22,321 nucleotides of DNA from Rhabdothermincola_A sp041688815. Its GTDB lineage: Bacteria; Actinomycetota; Acidimicrobiia; Acidimicrobiales; Acidimicrobilacustridaceae. Positions 7,941-15,272 of the stretch are shown one piece after another. The notes beneath the pieces were generated by a model. The model saw nothing but the letters and a program-made list of their open reading frames with translations. It made no database searches and was not told the DNA's origin. Position numbers and translations under genes: made by a program. The DNA is taken from the NCBI GenBank assembly GCA_041688815.1, contig JBDNHK010000040.1:1-22321 (forward strand). Direction: 5' to 3'. Numbering within the stretch: position 1 is the first letter of the stretch; every line of letters begins with the position of its first letter.

Positions 7941-8627
7941 GTGGGTGTTGAAGGCCATGTGATCGCCGTCATCGGCGCCAGTGGTGGCTTGGGTGCCCCC
8001 ATCAGCCGTCACCTCGCCGAGCGCGGCGCCATTGTCATCGCGGCAGCACGAGACCAACAGCGGCTGGACGAGACGAACCCCGGCGCAGCGACGCTCACCC
8101 TCGACCTACGCGACTGCACGGCCGGTGACGCCCTGGTGTCGTTTGCCGCCGAACGATTCGGCCGCCTCGACGGTGTGATCAACGCTGCCGGGCTCGTGGC
8201 CTTCGGCGCGCTGGCCGACACCGACGATGTGATCATCGAGGAACTGTTCCTGACCAACACCTTGGGCCCGTTGTGGCTGTTGCGCCGCTGTCTCCCGCTC
8301 CTCGAGGCCAGCAAGGGCTTCTTCGCCAACATCTCCGCCGTCGTGGCCGAGGCGCCACTTCCCGGGATGGTCGCCTACAGCGCCTCCAAGGCTGCACTCA
8401 CCGCGGCCGACTCCGCGCTCACCCGCGAGCTGCGCCGACGGGGCGTGCGCGTGGTCGACATCCGTCCACCCCACACCGAGACCGGTCTGGCCACCCGCCC
8501 GATCAGCGGCACCGCTCCTCGCCTACCCAGCGGCCTCGACCCCGACCGGGTGGCCTCGTTGATCGTCGACGCTCTCGACGCCGACGATCTCCCGAGCGAA
8601 CTCGGATCCACCTCGTTCGACACCTGA
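7941..8627 (+). CDS. Short-chain dehydrogenase/reductase
   Basis: This 228-residue classical SDR has the cofactor motif GASGGLG (12-18), NAAG (81-84), catalytic Ser132 (NISAVV), Tyr146 and Lys150 (YSASK). It is slightly short for the class, with a compact C-terminal lid. The R37 after strand 2 (AAARD) hints at NADP(H), but this is weak. The GTG start is well supported: AAGGAG at 7926-7931 lies 9 nt upstream. It starts 51 nt after the photolyase and runs in the same direction, so it could be co-transcribed. A role in reducing oxidised flavin- or light-related metabolites would be speculation; the substrate is unknown. Confidence 0.85.
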   Translation: MGVEGHVIAVIGASGGLGAPISRHLAERGAIVIAAARDQQRLDETNPGAATLTLDLRDCTAGDALVSFAAERFGRLDGVINAAGLVAFGALADTDDVIIEELFLTNTLGPLWLLRRCLPLLEASKGFFANISAVVAEAPLPGMVAYSASKAALTAADSALTRELRRRGVRVVDIRPPHTETGLATRPISGTAPRLPSGLDPDRVASLIVDALDADDLPSELGSTSFDT

Positions 8628-8695
8628 GCATCCGGGGGCGACTCGCCGTTCGGCGCGGACCGACGGGCGCCCGTGGCCGGGGACCTGCCCCTTTC

Positions 8696-8724
8696 GTGAC
8701 CACTCTGTTCGGTAAGGTGGTCAC
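8696..8724 (+). promoter_or_regulatory. Inverted-repeat operator overlapping the toxin-antitoxin promoter
   Basis: GTGACCAC (8696-8703) and GTGGTCAC (8717-8724) are perfect 8-bp arms with a 13-nt spacer, ending one base before ATG 8725. A TAAGGT box (8713-8718), in the leaderless register 12 nt before the ATG, straddles the spacer and right arm. Binding by the antitoxin or the complex would block the promoter, as expected for autoregulation of Phd/VapB-type operons. Confidence 0.6.
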
Positions 8725-8979
8725 ATGAACGTCGGAGTCAAGGAACTGAAGGCCCACCTTTCCGAGTTCCTCTCACGGGTCGAGGCGGGCGAGGACGTGG
8801 TGGTCACCGATCGGGGGCGTCCCGTGGCGCGCATCGTGGCGTACGCGCCGGGTACCACCGTCGATCGCGGCGTCGACGAGGGCTGGATCGACCCCCCCCG
8901 GCGGCGGCAGCTGGCCCCGGCCAGGAGAGCGCGATCGGCCTTCACCGTCGCGGAGGCCCTTGACGAGGATCGCGGGTGA
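8725..8979 (+). CDS. Phd/YefM-family antitoxin
   Basis: This 84-residue protein has the Phd N-terminal DNA-binding and dimerisation fold: MNVGVKELKAHLSEFLSRV, then EDVVVTDRGRPVARIV, matching the pattern (hTDRGxPVA) of prevent-host-death antitoxins. Residues 50-84 are Arg/Pro-rich, ending AFTVAEALDEDRG, the toxin-wrapping tail. It should neutralise the downstream PIN ribonuclease and, with it, repress its own promoter through the inverted repeat just upstream. The two genes overlap by 4 nt (GTGA, 8976-8979), typical of translational coupling. Both genes look intact. Confidence 0.9.
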   Translation: MNVGVKELKAHLSEFLSRVEAGEDVVVTDRGRPVARIVAYAPGTTVDRGVDEGWIDPPRRRQLAPARRARSAFTVAEALDEDRG

Positions 8980-9377
8980 CGCTCTACGTCGACTCCAGTG
9001 CGCTGCTCAAGCGGTACGTCGACGAGCACGATTCCGAGGCGGCCGTCGGCCTCATGGCGACCGATCCCGTCCTCGTGACCTGTCGATTGACCGAGGTCGA
9101 AGTGCGCCGGAACCTCACTCGGCTCCTCGACGGTTCGGCTCTCGCCGCCAGCCGCCGGCAGTTCAGCCAAGACCTCGACGTGTTCGCGTTGGTCGCGGTG
9201 GACGCAGTCACCTGCAACGAAGCTGCCCGCATCGCCGAACAGACTCTTTGTCGATCCCTCGACGCCATCCATGTGGCCAGCGCGCTACGCGCCGGCCCGA
9301 CAACCACGCTTCTGACGTTCGACCTCCGTCAGGCCCAGACCGCTCGGACCCTGGGCCTGCACGTCATCGGCTCGTGA
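8976..9377 (+). CDS. vapC: VapC-type PIN-domain ribonuclease toxin
   Basis: This 133-residue PIN-domain protein carries the acidic metal-binding residues of the family: D6 in YVDSSALLKRY, E42 in LTEVEVRR (E40 is the alternative), D96 in SLDAIHVA and D116 in LTFD. VapC toxins cut RNA, often tRNA or the sarcin-ricin loop, in a magnesium-dependent way, and arrest translation. The target here cannot be told from sequence. The length equals a normal VapC and all catalytic positions are present, so it should be active when free of antitoxin. The start is GTG 8976, overlapping the antitoxin stop. Confidence 0.92.
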   Translation: MTLYVDSSALLKRYVDEHDSEAAVGLMATDPVLVTCRLTEVEVRRNLTRLLDGSALAASRRQFSQDLDVFALVAVDAVTCNEAARIAEQTLCRSLDAIHVASALRAGPTTTLLTFDLRQAQTARTLGLHVIGS

Positions 9378-9444
9378 CCGGGGGCCGGGCGTCGTGCCCG
9401 AGGGCAGACGTCTCGACGGGCTGGTGAGCTCAACCAGAGGGCCC

Positions 9445-9467
9445 GGAGGCACCTTTCGGCAGCCTCC
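9445..9467 (+). terminator. Weak hairpin downstream of vapC
   Basis: GGAGGC (9445-9450) pairs with GCCTCC (9462-9467) across an 11-nt loop, 68 nt after the vapC stop. No T tract follows, so termination is uncertain. It lies just before the start of the PIG-L remnant and the GGAGG part is too far away to serve as its ribosome site. Confidence 0.2.
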
Positions 9468-9472
9468 CTGCG

Positions 9473-9898
9473 GTGGAGACCCCCGAGTTCGTCGATCTGT
9501 CCCGACCGCCGCGGCGGGCCCTCGTCGTGGTGGCCCACCCCGACGACATCGACTTCGGAATGTCGGGGACAGTCGCCGCGCTGACCGAGGTCGGCACCGA
9601 GGTCGTCTACCCCGACGCCCGCAACCCCCACGCCCACGCCCGCTTGCTGGCCGAAGGCCTCGAGCCCCACACCGTGCCGGAGGTGTGGATCGGCGGACTC
9701 GAACCGCCCGACCTCTTCGTCGACATCACCGACGTCTTCGACCGCAAGGTCGCCGCGCTCTCGTCCCACGAGAGCCAAGTTGCCTGGATCGACGGCATCG
9801 ATGGCTTCCTGCGCAACTGGGCCAGCGAGACCACGGCCCACTACGGCCTGCCCGAGGGCCGTCTCACTGAAGCCTTCCGCCGCGTCAACACCGCCTGA
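9473..9898 (+). pseudogene. PIG-L/LmbE-family deacetylase with a large internal deletion
   Basis: The 141-residue reading frame keeps the start of a PIG-L deacetylase (VVVAHPDDIDFGMSG, with the zinc ligands His and Asp and the catalytic Asp) and the end (PDARNPHAH, EGLEPHTVPEVW, FVDITDVFDRKVAALSSHESQ). The middle is missing. In full-length relatives, about 230-240 residues as I recall, TEVVY is followed by a CxVTDG segment and later by the SHPDH motif that supplies the third zinc ligand. Here TEVVY joins straight to PDARNPHAH near base 9610, in frame. Roughly 80-90 residues are absent, so a working zinc site is unlikely. The assumed start is GTG 9473 with no ribosome site. Intact relatives are zinc N-deacetylases of sugar or thiol-sugar substrates such as mycothiol precursors. 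Confidence 0.75.
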
Positions 9899-9978
9899 AA
9901 CTGATCAGTCCCGGGCAACCGCCGAGATCTTGGGCGAGAGCAGTGGCCAGCTCTACTGCCTCTGACCCACCGGCCCGC

Positions 9979-10659
9979 TCAGTCCGGCACCAGCCGGTCG
10001 GCGATCACCTGCGCCCGGTCGTCGTAGAAGCTGAGCATGCCCCGCACTCTCTCGGACTCGGGGTACGGGTCGTCGTAGCTCCAGGCGACGTCCTCGACCG
10101 TGGTGTCGCCGACGATCGCGGTCCAGTACGAGGCCGTGCCCTTGTACGGGCAGTAGGACGTGGTGGCGCTGGGCGTGAGGAGCGCAGTGCGCACCAGGTC
10201 GCGGGCCACGTACAGCCGCGGCGGCAGAGCCGTCTCGTACACACCCATGGTGCGGTCGGTGTCGACCAGTGCGGCCCCCGCCACCTCGACCCGCAGCCGC
10301 CACCGGGTCGAGATGCACTCGACCCGGTGGTAGGGGTTGCGGGGGTGGAGGTGGACCTGTTCTTCCTCCTCGTACCAGGCATCGACGGCATCCCACGGCA
10401 CCCGGACGTGACCGGTGACGGCCGGTTCGGGCTCGCACGCCACACCGTCGACCTCGTCGGCGGGGAAGGCGTACACCGGTGGGTTGCCGGCCCGGTGCAC
10501 CAGCAGCACCCGCTCACTGTCGATCACCGTGTGCCCCTCGACCATCGTCCGCACCCGACGCGGGAGCGGCTCGACGTACACCACCCCAGCGGGGATCGCG
10601 GGAACGAAACGTCCCGCGGGACGGGCGCCGAGGGGGCCCCGTCCCGAGCTGAGGCTCAC
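9979..10659 (-). CDS. Tandem DUF427 domain protein
   Basis: This 226-residue protein has two DUF427 (NTP_transf_9) beta-rich domains, about 25-118 and 121-226. The second keeps the family signature CPYKGTASYW (170-179) and WSYDDPYPE. The N-terminus (GRGPLGARPAGRF) is typical of actinobacterial tandem members. The biochemical role is unknown to me; the domain is small and often sits beside lipid or acyl-CoA genes. The GTG start at 10659 overlaps the stop of the upstream thioesterase by 4 nt (GTGA), so the pair is coupled. The upstream protein carries a further half copy of the same domain, making the association unlikely to be accidental. Confidence 0.85.
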   Translation of the reverse strand: MSLSSGRGPLGARPAGRFVPAIPAGVVYVEPLPRRVRTMVEGHTVIDSERVLLVHRAGNPPVYAFPADEVDGVACEPEPAVTGHVRVPWDAVDAWYEEEEQVHLHPRNPYHRVECISTRWRLRVEVAGAALVDTDRTMGVYETALPPRLYVARDLVRTALLTPSATTSYCPYKGTASYWTAIVGDTTVEDVAWSYDDPYPESERVRGMLSFYDDRAQVIADRLVPD

Positions 10660-11579
10660 AGCGCGGTGCGGTGGTCGACGGTTCCGGACTGCGACGTCAT
10701 GGTCCGCACCATGGCATCCACCGAGAACGAGGCCAGCAGGCGTCCGTCGATGTCATACACCCGGCATTCCGAGTGGGTCATGCCGTCGCCGGCGAACGTG
10801 GACCGGTGGCGGTAGCGCATCCACCGGTCGGCTCGCACGTCGGTGTGAATCGAGATGGCGATGGCGTTGATTGCTGTGGAAATGGTTCGATGAGCGTCGT
10901 ACTGGCTCACCGACGCGTGAGGCCGCATGGCCGCGGCGATCGAGATGTGCCCGGTGAACTGGGCCAGAAGGCCGGCGTGAAGGGCCGGTTCGTCGGGCAC
11001 CTCGCGAAAGCGCACCCAGGCGTCGATCTCGGGCGGTCCCACGGGCGCGTCGCGTGCGCCGTCGTAGGCGTCGTCCACGACCCGTACCGCCCGGCCGGTG
11101 ACCGACATGTCACAGGGCGGGCTGTCGTAGGGGTCGGCCACCCGTGGTGCTGGCTCTTCATGACGGATCAGGTCGGGCGCGGTCACGTCGAGCAACAACG
11201 TGCCCGTGGCGCACACCCGTCCCCCCTGGGTGACGCGAACCGCGACCGTGGTGAACGTGCGGCCGTTGGTCACCTCGTCGAGCTCGAAGTCGAGGGGTCG
11301 GCGGGCGTCGGCGGCCCGGGTGAAGACCATGTGGGCCGACACGACCCGCCGGCCGCCGCTGTGGCGGCTGGCGGCCACCATGGCCTGGCCGAGCATCTGG
11401 CTGCCCTCGACGATCGGGAACCACAACGTCGGGCGCATGCCTGTCTCATCGACGCGAACCGTTTTCGTGGACTCGGCCAGGAGCGTCTCGCCCCACCAGG
11501 CCCGGGTCGTCAGCGGCTGGGGGACGGCCGCCAACCGGTGATCGGCCACGACCAACTCGGAGGGCGTGTGTGGTCGCAC
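10656..11579 (-). CDS. TesB-like acyl-CoA thioesterase with a half DUF427 domain at its N-terminus
   Basis: This 307-residue protein has a double hot-dog thioesterase body from about residue 57: EGSQMLGQAMVAASRH, VVSAHMVFTRAAD and GRTFTTVAVRVTQGGRVCATGTLLLD form the first hot dog, and SQYDAHRTISTAINAI and HRSTFAGDGMTHSECRVYD belong to the second. TesB enzymes cleave fatty acyl-CoA to free acid. Residues about 25-55 instead resemble the first half of DUF427 (WGETLLAES ... MRPTLWFP). They line up with residues 34-66 of the adjacent DUF427 protein through shared G, S, V, G, P and FP positions. The usual first segment of TesB seems replaced. The GTG start at 11579 has a TAACCT box (11590-11595, complement) 10 nt upstream. 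Whether this is a fusion or the natural form of the family is unsettled. Confidence 0.75.
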   Translation of the reverse strand: MRPHTPSELVVADHRLAAVPQPLTTRAWWGETLLAESTKTVRVDETGMRPTLWFPIVEGSQMLGQAMVAASRHSGGRRVVSAHMVFTRAADARRPLDFELDEVTNGRTFTTVAVRVTQGGRVCATGTLLLDVTAPDLIRHEEPAPRVADPYDSPPCDMSVTGRAVRVVDDAYDGARDAPVGPPEIDAWVRFREVPDEPALHAGLLAQFTGHISIAAAMRPHASVSQYDAHRTISTAINAIAISIHTDVRADRWMRYRHRSTFAGDGMTHSECRVYDIDGRLLASFSVDAMVRTMTSQSGTVDHRTAL

Positions 11580-11663
11580 GAGATGGCGAAGGTTAGGCCA
11601 TCAGGACGGCGTCGCGAAGGGGCTCGAAGTTGTGGGCCGAGTTGCGGCCGACCACCTTCGTCG

Positions 11664-12101
11664 TCATGACGGAACGTGGCGGGTCAGGACGTCGTTCAGG
11701 TGGGCCACCCAGTGGTCGGGCAGGTCGAAGTCTTGGGCCCCGTCGAGGATCCTCGTGGCGTACTCGAGCGTCGGTCGTCCCGCACTGTCGTCCGTGGCGA
11801 CGTACGTCATCACCTCGACCCTCGACCCATCGAGGCGCTCGACCTCCGTCGTGTCGTGCACATAGCTCCCGCCGTCTGTCCCTTCCCACCTGTCGAGGGA
11901 GTCGACGCAGTTGTCGCTGAGCCGCCACAGGCCTCCGTGGGCTGTCCACCCTTCGCGGGGAACGATCGTGGCGTAGCCGCGACCCATGATCATGACGTCG
12001 TACCCATCGAGGGTCGCCCGGCCGAGCGGTGATGCTGCCGGGCAGCGCTCGGCCATCTGGGTGTGCCACAGGTTGGAGCCGTAGGCGAAGTACAGGGTCA
12101 T
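11664..12101 (-). CDS. Gamma-glutamylcyclotransferase-like (AIG2/GGCT fold) protein
   Basis: This 145-residue protein starts MTLYFAYGSNL; the YGSNL loop (7-11) is the substrate-binding signature of the GGCT fold. E73 in DSLDRWEG fits the catalytic glutamate. Family members cyclise gamma-glutamyl amines to 5-oxoproline, or act on other gamma-glutamyl compounds, but many bacterial ones are uncharacterised. The length is normal for a single-domain member. It is transcribed alone, divergent from the P450 with a 266-nt gap, and 84 nt upstream of the thioesterase gene. Confidence 0.85.
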   Translation of the reverse strand: MTLYFAYGSNLWHTQMAERCPAASPLGRATLDGYDVMIMGRGYATIVPREGWTAHGGLWRLSDNCVDSLDRWEGTDGGSYVHDTTEVERLDGSRVEVMTYVATDDSAGRPTLEYATRILDGAQDFDLPDHWVAHLNDVLTRHVPS

Positions 12102-12154
12102 CGGTTCTCAGCGTCGATCGAGAGGAAGGATCAGTTGCCCTCCCGAGATACCGA

Positions 12155-12167
12155 CCGGTACCGGTAC
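12155..12167. promoter_or_regulatory. Overlapping palindromes CCGGTACCGGTAC upstream of the P450
   Basis: CCGGTACCGG (12155-12164) and GTACCGGTAC (12158-12167) are two overlapping perfect 10-bp palindromes in the gap between the divergent GGCT-like gene and the P450. They could form an operator. Palindromes of this size also arise by chance in GC-rich DNA. Confidence 0.25.
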
Positions 12168-12367
12168 TGGATGGACTCCTCGGTGGTGGGCGACCTCGGG
12201 AGCTCATCATGAGGCCACGTCCCGATGGGGGCAAGGCGACGGGTGACGACGACCGGACCTGGCCCACGACCCCGCATTCTCGGCGCCGAGCATGGAGCGC
12301 AGTCGCAGGCTCGGTAACGTTGCGACGCATCCGGTTTATGTGGCCGGGGGACCAATGGGGGACAGCA

Positions 12368-13582
12368 GTGACGCACACCGTTCGCGACGACATCGACCTG
12401 CTCGACGGCAACTGGTACGCCACGTTGCCCTACGAGCAGTGGGCGTGGATGCGCCACCACGCGCCCGTGTACTACGACGAGCCCAACGACGTGTGGGGTA
12501 TCACCCGATACGACGACGTATTGGCCATCGAGAAGGACCCGAAGACGTTCTCGTCGGCCGGGTCACCGAGGCCGCACAGCGATCCGCTGCCCATGATGAT
12601 CTCGATGGACAACCCGCAGCACCAGCAACGACGCTCGCTCGTCAACCGGGGGTTCACCCCGAAGAAGGTGGCGGCCCACGACGACACCATCCGCGACCTG
12701 TGCACCACGATCATCGACCGGGTGAGTGAGACGGGGGAGTGCGACTTCGTGTGGGACATCGCCGCCCCGCTGCCGCTGCTGCTCATCGCCGACATGCTGG
12801 GCTTTCCCCCCGAGAGCTACGACGACCTGTTGCGCTGGTCCGACGACCTCATCAGGGGCACCACGGGCACGCCCACCGTCGAGGTGCAGACGACCGCCAT
12901 GGAAGCGGGACTGGCCTTCCGCGAGTTCCAGCTCGGCATCATCGCCGACCGCCGTTCCAAGCCCCAGCAGGACGACCTGGTCAGCACCCTGTGCTATGCG
13001 GAGATCGACGGTGAGCGTCTCGACGACGAGTCGATCGTGCAGGAATCCCTCCTCATCCTCATCGGCGGCGACGAGACCACCCGCCACGTCATCACCGACG
13101 GGATGCTGGCCCTGCTCGCCGCCCCCGCCCAACGCGACCTGCTGATCACCGATCCGGCGCTCATGGAGACCGCGGTCGAAGAATTGCTGCGCTGGGTGTC
13201 GCCCATCAAGAACATGGCCCGCACCGTCACCCGCGACCTGGAGCTGCGGGGCCAACAGCTCCACGAGGGCGACCAGGTGATGCTCTTCTACCCGTCGGCC
13301 AACCGTGACGAGACGGTGTTCACCGACCCCGACCGCCTCGACGTCACCCGCGCCCCGAACCCGCACCTGGCTTTCGGGTTCGGCCCGCACTTCTGCCTCG
13401 GCGCCTCGCTGGCCCGCCTCGAGCTGCGCACGATGTTCACCGAGCTGATGCGCCGCCTACCCGACCTCGAGCTCGTGTCCGCCGAGCCGTTGCCGTACCG
13501 GGCGTCGAACTTCATCACCGGTCCCGAGGCCATGCCCGTTCGGTTCACCCCGTCACCGGCGGAGGGAGCGTCCCGCCGATGA
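12368..13582 (+). CDS. Cytochrome P450, CYP142-like
   Basis: This 404-residue soluble P450 has the I-helix oxygen-activation motif GGDETTR (233-239), the ExxR pair E272/R275 (EELLRW) and the heme loop FGFGPHFCLG with thiolate Cys343. Several stretches (LPMMISMDNPQH, CDFVWDIAAPLPLL, LLRWSDDL, LILIGGDETTRH, NPHLAFGFG) read close to mycobacterial CYP142, which oxidises the C26/C27 end of the cholesterol side chain. A steroid or other branched-alkyl hydroxylase is therefore the leading guess, needing a separate ferredoxin and reductase that are not in this window. GTG 12368 is chosen because GGGGG (12357-12361) lies 6 nt upstream and the length fits the family. ATG 12338 is the alternative, and the open frame further upstream looks non-coding. 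Confidence 0.9.
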   Translation: MTHTVRDDIDLLDGNWYATLPYEQWAWMRHHAPVYYDEPNDVWGITRYDDVLAIEKDPKTFSSAGSPRPHSDPLPMMISMDNPQHQQRRSLVNRGFTPKKVAAHDDTIRDLCTTIIDRVSETGECDFVWDIAAPLPLLLIADMLGFPPESYDDLLRWSDDLIRGTTGTPTVEVQTTAMEAGLAFREFQLGIIADRRSKPQQDDLVSTLCYAEIDGERLDDESIVQESLLILIGGDETTRHVITDGMLALLAAPAQRDLLITDPALMETAVEELLRWVSPIKNMARTVTRDLELRGQQLHEGDQVMLFYPSANRDETVFTDPDRLDVTRAPNPHLAFGFGPHFCLGASLARLELRTMFTELMRRLPDLELVSAEPLPYRASNFITGPEAMPVRFTPSPAEGASRR

Positions 13583-13621
13583 GCCTGCGGCCGGGTCGGG
13601 GATCGCCACCCTCCATGGCCG

Positions 13622-13627
13622 TACGCT
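13622..13627 (+). promoter_or_regulatory. Candidate -10 box TACGCT, leaderless promoter
   Basis: TACGCT starts 12 nt before ATG 13634, leaving a 6-nt gap; no Shine-Dalgarno is present. The lipoprotein gene thus appears to have its own promoter even though the P450 ends only 51 nt before it. Confidence 0.45.
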
Positions 13628-13633
13628 GCCGCA

Positions 13634-14281
13634 ATGGGTCATCGACGCGGGTTCGTCGTGCTGGCGGCGCTGCTCCTGGGCGGCTGCGCGTCGACGGGGC
13701 CACCCGGGGAGTCGGCAGCGCCCGCGACCTCGCCGCTGATCGCCGCCACCACGGTTCCGGTGACGGTGGCGCCCGCCACTGCCGTGCCTGAGCCGGCTGC
13801 GGTGCCCGTCTTCGGTTTCGCGTTGCCCGAGTCGATCGACGGCTGGCGTACCCAGAACGACCCCGTGATGGGCGGACGTTCGTCGAGCGCGGTGACCTGG
13901 GCCGACGCCGCGCTGGTCTTCGAAGGCGATCTGTCGTTGGCCAACGGGGGCGGGTTCGTCTCTGTCGTGAGCCCCTCGCTGGTCGATCCGGCCTGGAAGT
14001 GGGCCGATGCCGTCACCGTCGAGGCGTCGGGCGACGGGAGGACCTACGTCCTCCAGCTGCGAACCACCGGCACCGGTAACTGGGTGCAGCAGTTCCCGAC
14101 CACGGCGGGTGCCCCCACGACGGCGATCCTGTCCTGGGCGGCGTTCGTGCCGGTGAACCGCTTCCTCGACCCGGTGCCCGCGCCCGGCCCTCTCGACCCG
14201 GCCACCGTCGCCTCGGTCGCGGTCTACCTCCTCGACGGCCAGGAGGGTCCGTTCCGCCTGGCCGTGCGGGCCATCGGCTGA
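13634..14281 (+). CDS. CIA30 (NDUFAF1-like) domain lipoprotein
   Basis: This 215-residue protein has a lipoprotein signal (MGHRRGFVVLAALLLGGC) with lipobox LGGC, lipidated cysteine C18. A Pro/Ala/Thr-rich linker follows to about residue 58. The rest is a CIA30-type beta-sandwich: WRTQNDPVMGGRSSS and FEGDLSLANGGGFVSV match the WxxxNDxVMGGxS and GxxSLxNxGGF signatures. In mitochondria CIA30 is a complex I assembly factor; the bacterial members are mostly of unknown role, and being on the outer face of the membrane argues against the mitochondrial role here. It is read in the same direction as the P450 but has its own candidate promoter. Confidence 0.85.
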   Translation: MGHRRGFVVLAALLLGGCASTGPPGESAAPATSPLIAATTVPVTVAPATAVPEPAAVPVFGFALPESIDGWRTQNDPVMGGRSSSAVTWADAALVFEGDLSLANGGGFVSVVSPSLVDPAWKWADAVTVEASGDGRTYVLQLRTTGTGNWVQQFPTTAGAPTTAILSWAAFVPVNRFLDPVPAPGPLDPATVASVAVYLLDGQEGPFRLAVRAIG

Positions 14282-14290
14282 TCCTCAGCT

Positions 14291-14305
14291 CACCGGCGGT
14301 CGGTG
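14291..14305. terminator. Small hairpin between convergent genes
   Basis: CACCG (14291-14295) and CGGTG (14301-14305) form a 5-bp stem with a 5-nt loop in the 35-nt gap between the convergent lipoprotein and SDR genes. It lacks a T tract, so it is only a weak bidirectional terminator candidate. Confidence 0.2.
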
Positions 14306-14316
14306 ATGCTCCGCCC

Positions 14317-15129
14317 TCAGGCCCGACGGGGCGGGGCGCCTGGGAGGAAGGGGTTGATGTCGCCGGCCAGCCAACCACCGTCGACCACGAACTCGCCGCC
14401 CGTGCAGTAGCTGGCCTCGTCGGAGGCCAGGAACAGCACCATGGTGGCGATCTCCTCGGGCATGGCGGCGCGCCGCAGGGGGAGCTGGGTGTGGGCGGCG
14501 TCGAGCATCTCCTTCGACAGGTCACCGTTCATCGGGGTGAACACCCCGCCCGGGTGCACCGAGTTGACCCGGATGCCGAACTGGCCCAGCTCGAGGGCCG
14601 CGGTCTTGGTCATGCTGCGGATGGCGCCCTTCGAGCTCGAGTAGGCGACCAACGAGTTCTTGGAGCCGATCCCGTCGATCGACGAGATGTTGATGATCGA
14701 GCCACCCCCGGCCGCCGTCATCGGCCCGATGGCCGACCGCATCCCGAGGAACGTGCCGACCTGGTTGACCATGATCACCTCGAGGTACTCCTCCAGCGTG
14801 GTGTCGGCGATGGTGGTGAAGCGCAGGATGGCGGCGTTGTTGACGACGACGTTGAGCGGCCCGAGTTCCCCGGCCACGGCCACGGCGTCGTGCCAGTCGT
14901 TCTCCTTCGACACGTCGAGGTGGACGTAGCGGGCGGCCTTGCCGATCTCGGCGGCCACGGCCTCCCCCTCGGTGTCGAGCACGTCGGCCAACACCACCTG
15001 GGCCCCCTCGCGGGCGAACAACCGGGCCTCGGCTTCCCCTTGTCCGCGGGAGGCACCGGTGATGATGGCCACCTTGCCGGCCAGCCGGCCCGATCCGGTC
15101 GGCGTTGACGTTGGGTCGGTCGTACTCAT
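14317..15129 (-). CDS. NAD(P)-dependent short-chain dehydrogenase, 3-alpha/20-beta-hydroxysteroid dehydrogenase-like
   Basis: This 270-residue SDR has the cofactor motif TGASRGQG (24-31), an acidic D49 after strand 2 (VLADV) that favours NAD(H), NNAA (97-100), Ser150, Tyr163 and Lys167 (YSSSK). Stretches such as AARYVHLDV, SIINISSIDG, ALELGQFGIRVNSVHPGG and FLASDEASYCTGGEFVVDGG are close to Mycobacterium tuberculosis Rv2002, a 3-alpha/20-beta-hydroxysteroid dehydrogenase. Substrate assignment from such similarity is weak, because SDRs shift specificity easily. The ATG at 15129 has CGGAG 9-10 nt upstream. It lies 143 nt downstream of the desaturase gene in the same direction, and a minus-strand TAGCGT box (15181-15186, complement) may give it its own promoter. 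Confidence 0.88.
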   Translation of the reverse strand: MSTTDPTSTPTGSGRLAGKVAIITGASRGQGEAEARLFAREGAQVVLADVLDTEGEAVAAEIGKAARYVHLDVSKENDWHDAVAVAGELGPLNVVVNNAAILRFTTIADTTLEEYLEVIMVNQVGTFLGMRSAIGPMTAAGGGSIINISSIDGIGSKNSLVAYSSSKGAIRSMTKTAALELGQFGIRVNSVHPGGVFTPMNGDLSKEMLDAAHTQLPLRRAAMPEEIATMVLFLASDEASYCTGGEFVVDGGWLAGDINPFLPGAPPRRA

Positions 15130-15272
15130 CGTTGGTGTGCTCCGGGTGGCAGTGCAGTGACGGCGTGGCTCCGACCGGGCACGCTACGACCTGGACCGAC
15201 GCCGGGCCCGGACCCCCGGACGACCCAGAGAGGTCGCCGTCGGCTGACGCGGGGCGGAACCGGTGCCGGAGT

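Noticed and set aside
12131..12270. Minus-strand tail ending QYRYRSVSREGN upstream of the P450
   Set aside because: It looks faintly like a protein C-terminus, but the rest of the frame is unconvincing and no family is recognised.
12029..12367. P450 start far upstream in the open frame
   Set aside because: The added 113 residues overlap the GGCT-like gene start and have no P450 resemblance; the ribosome site before GTG 12368 and normal length argue for the later start.
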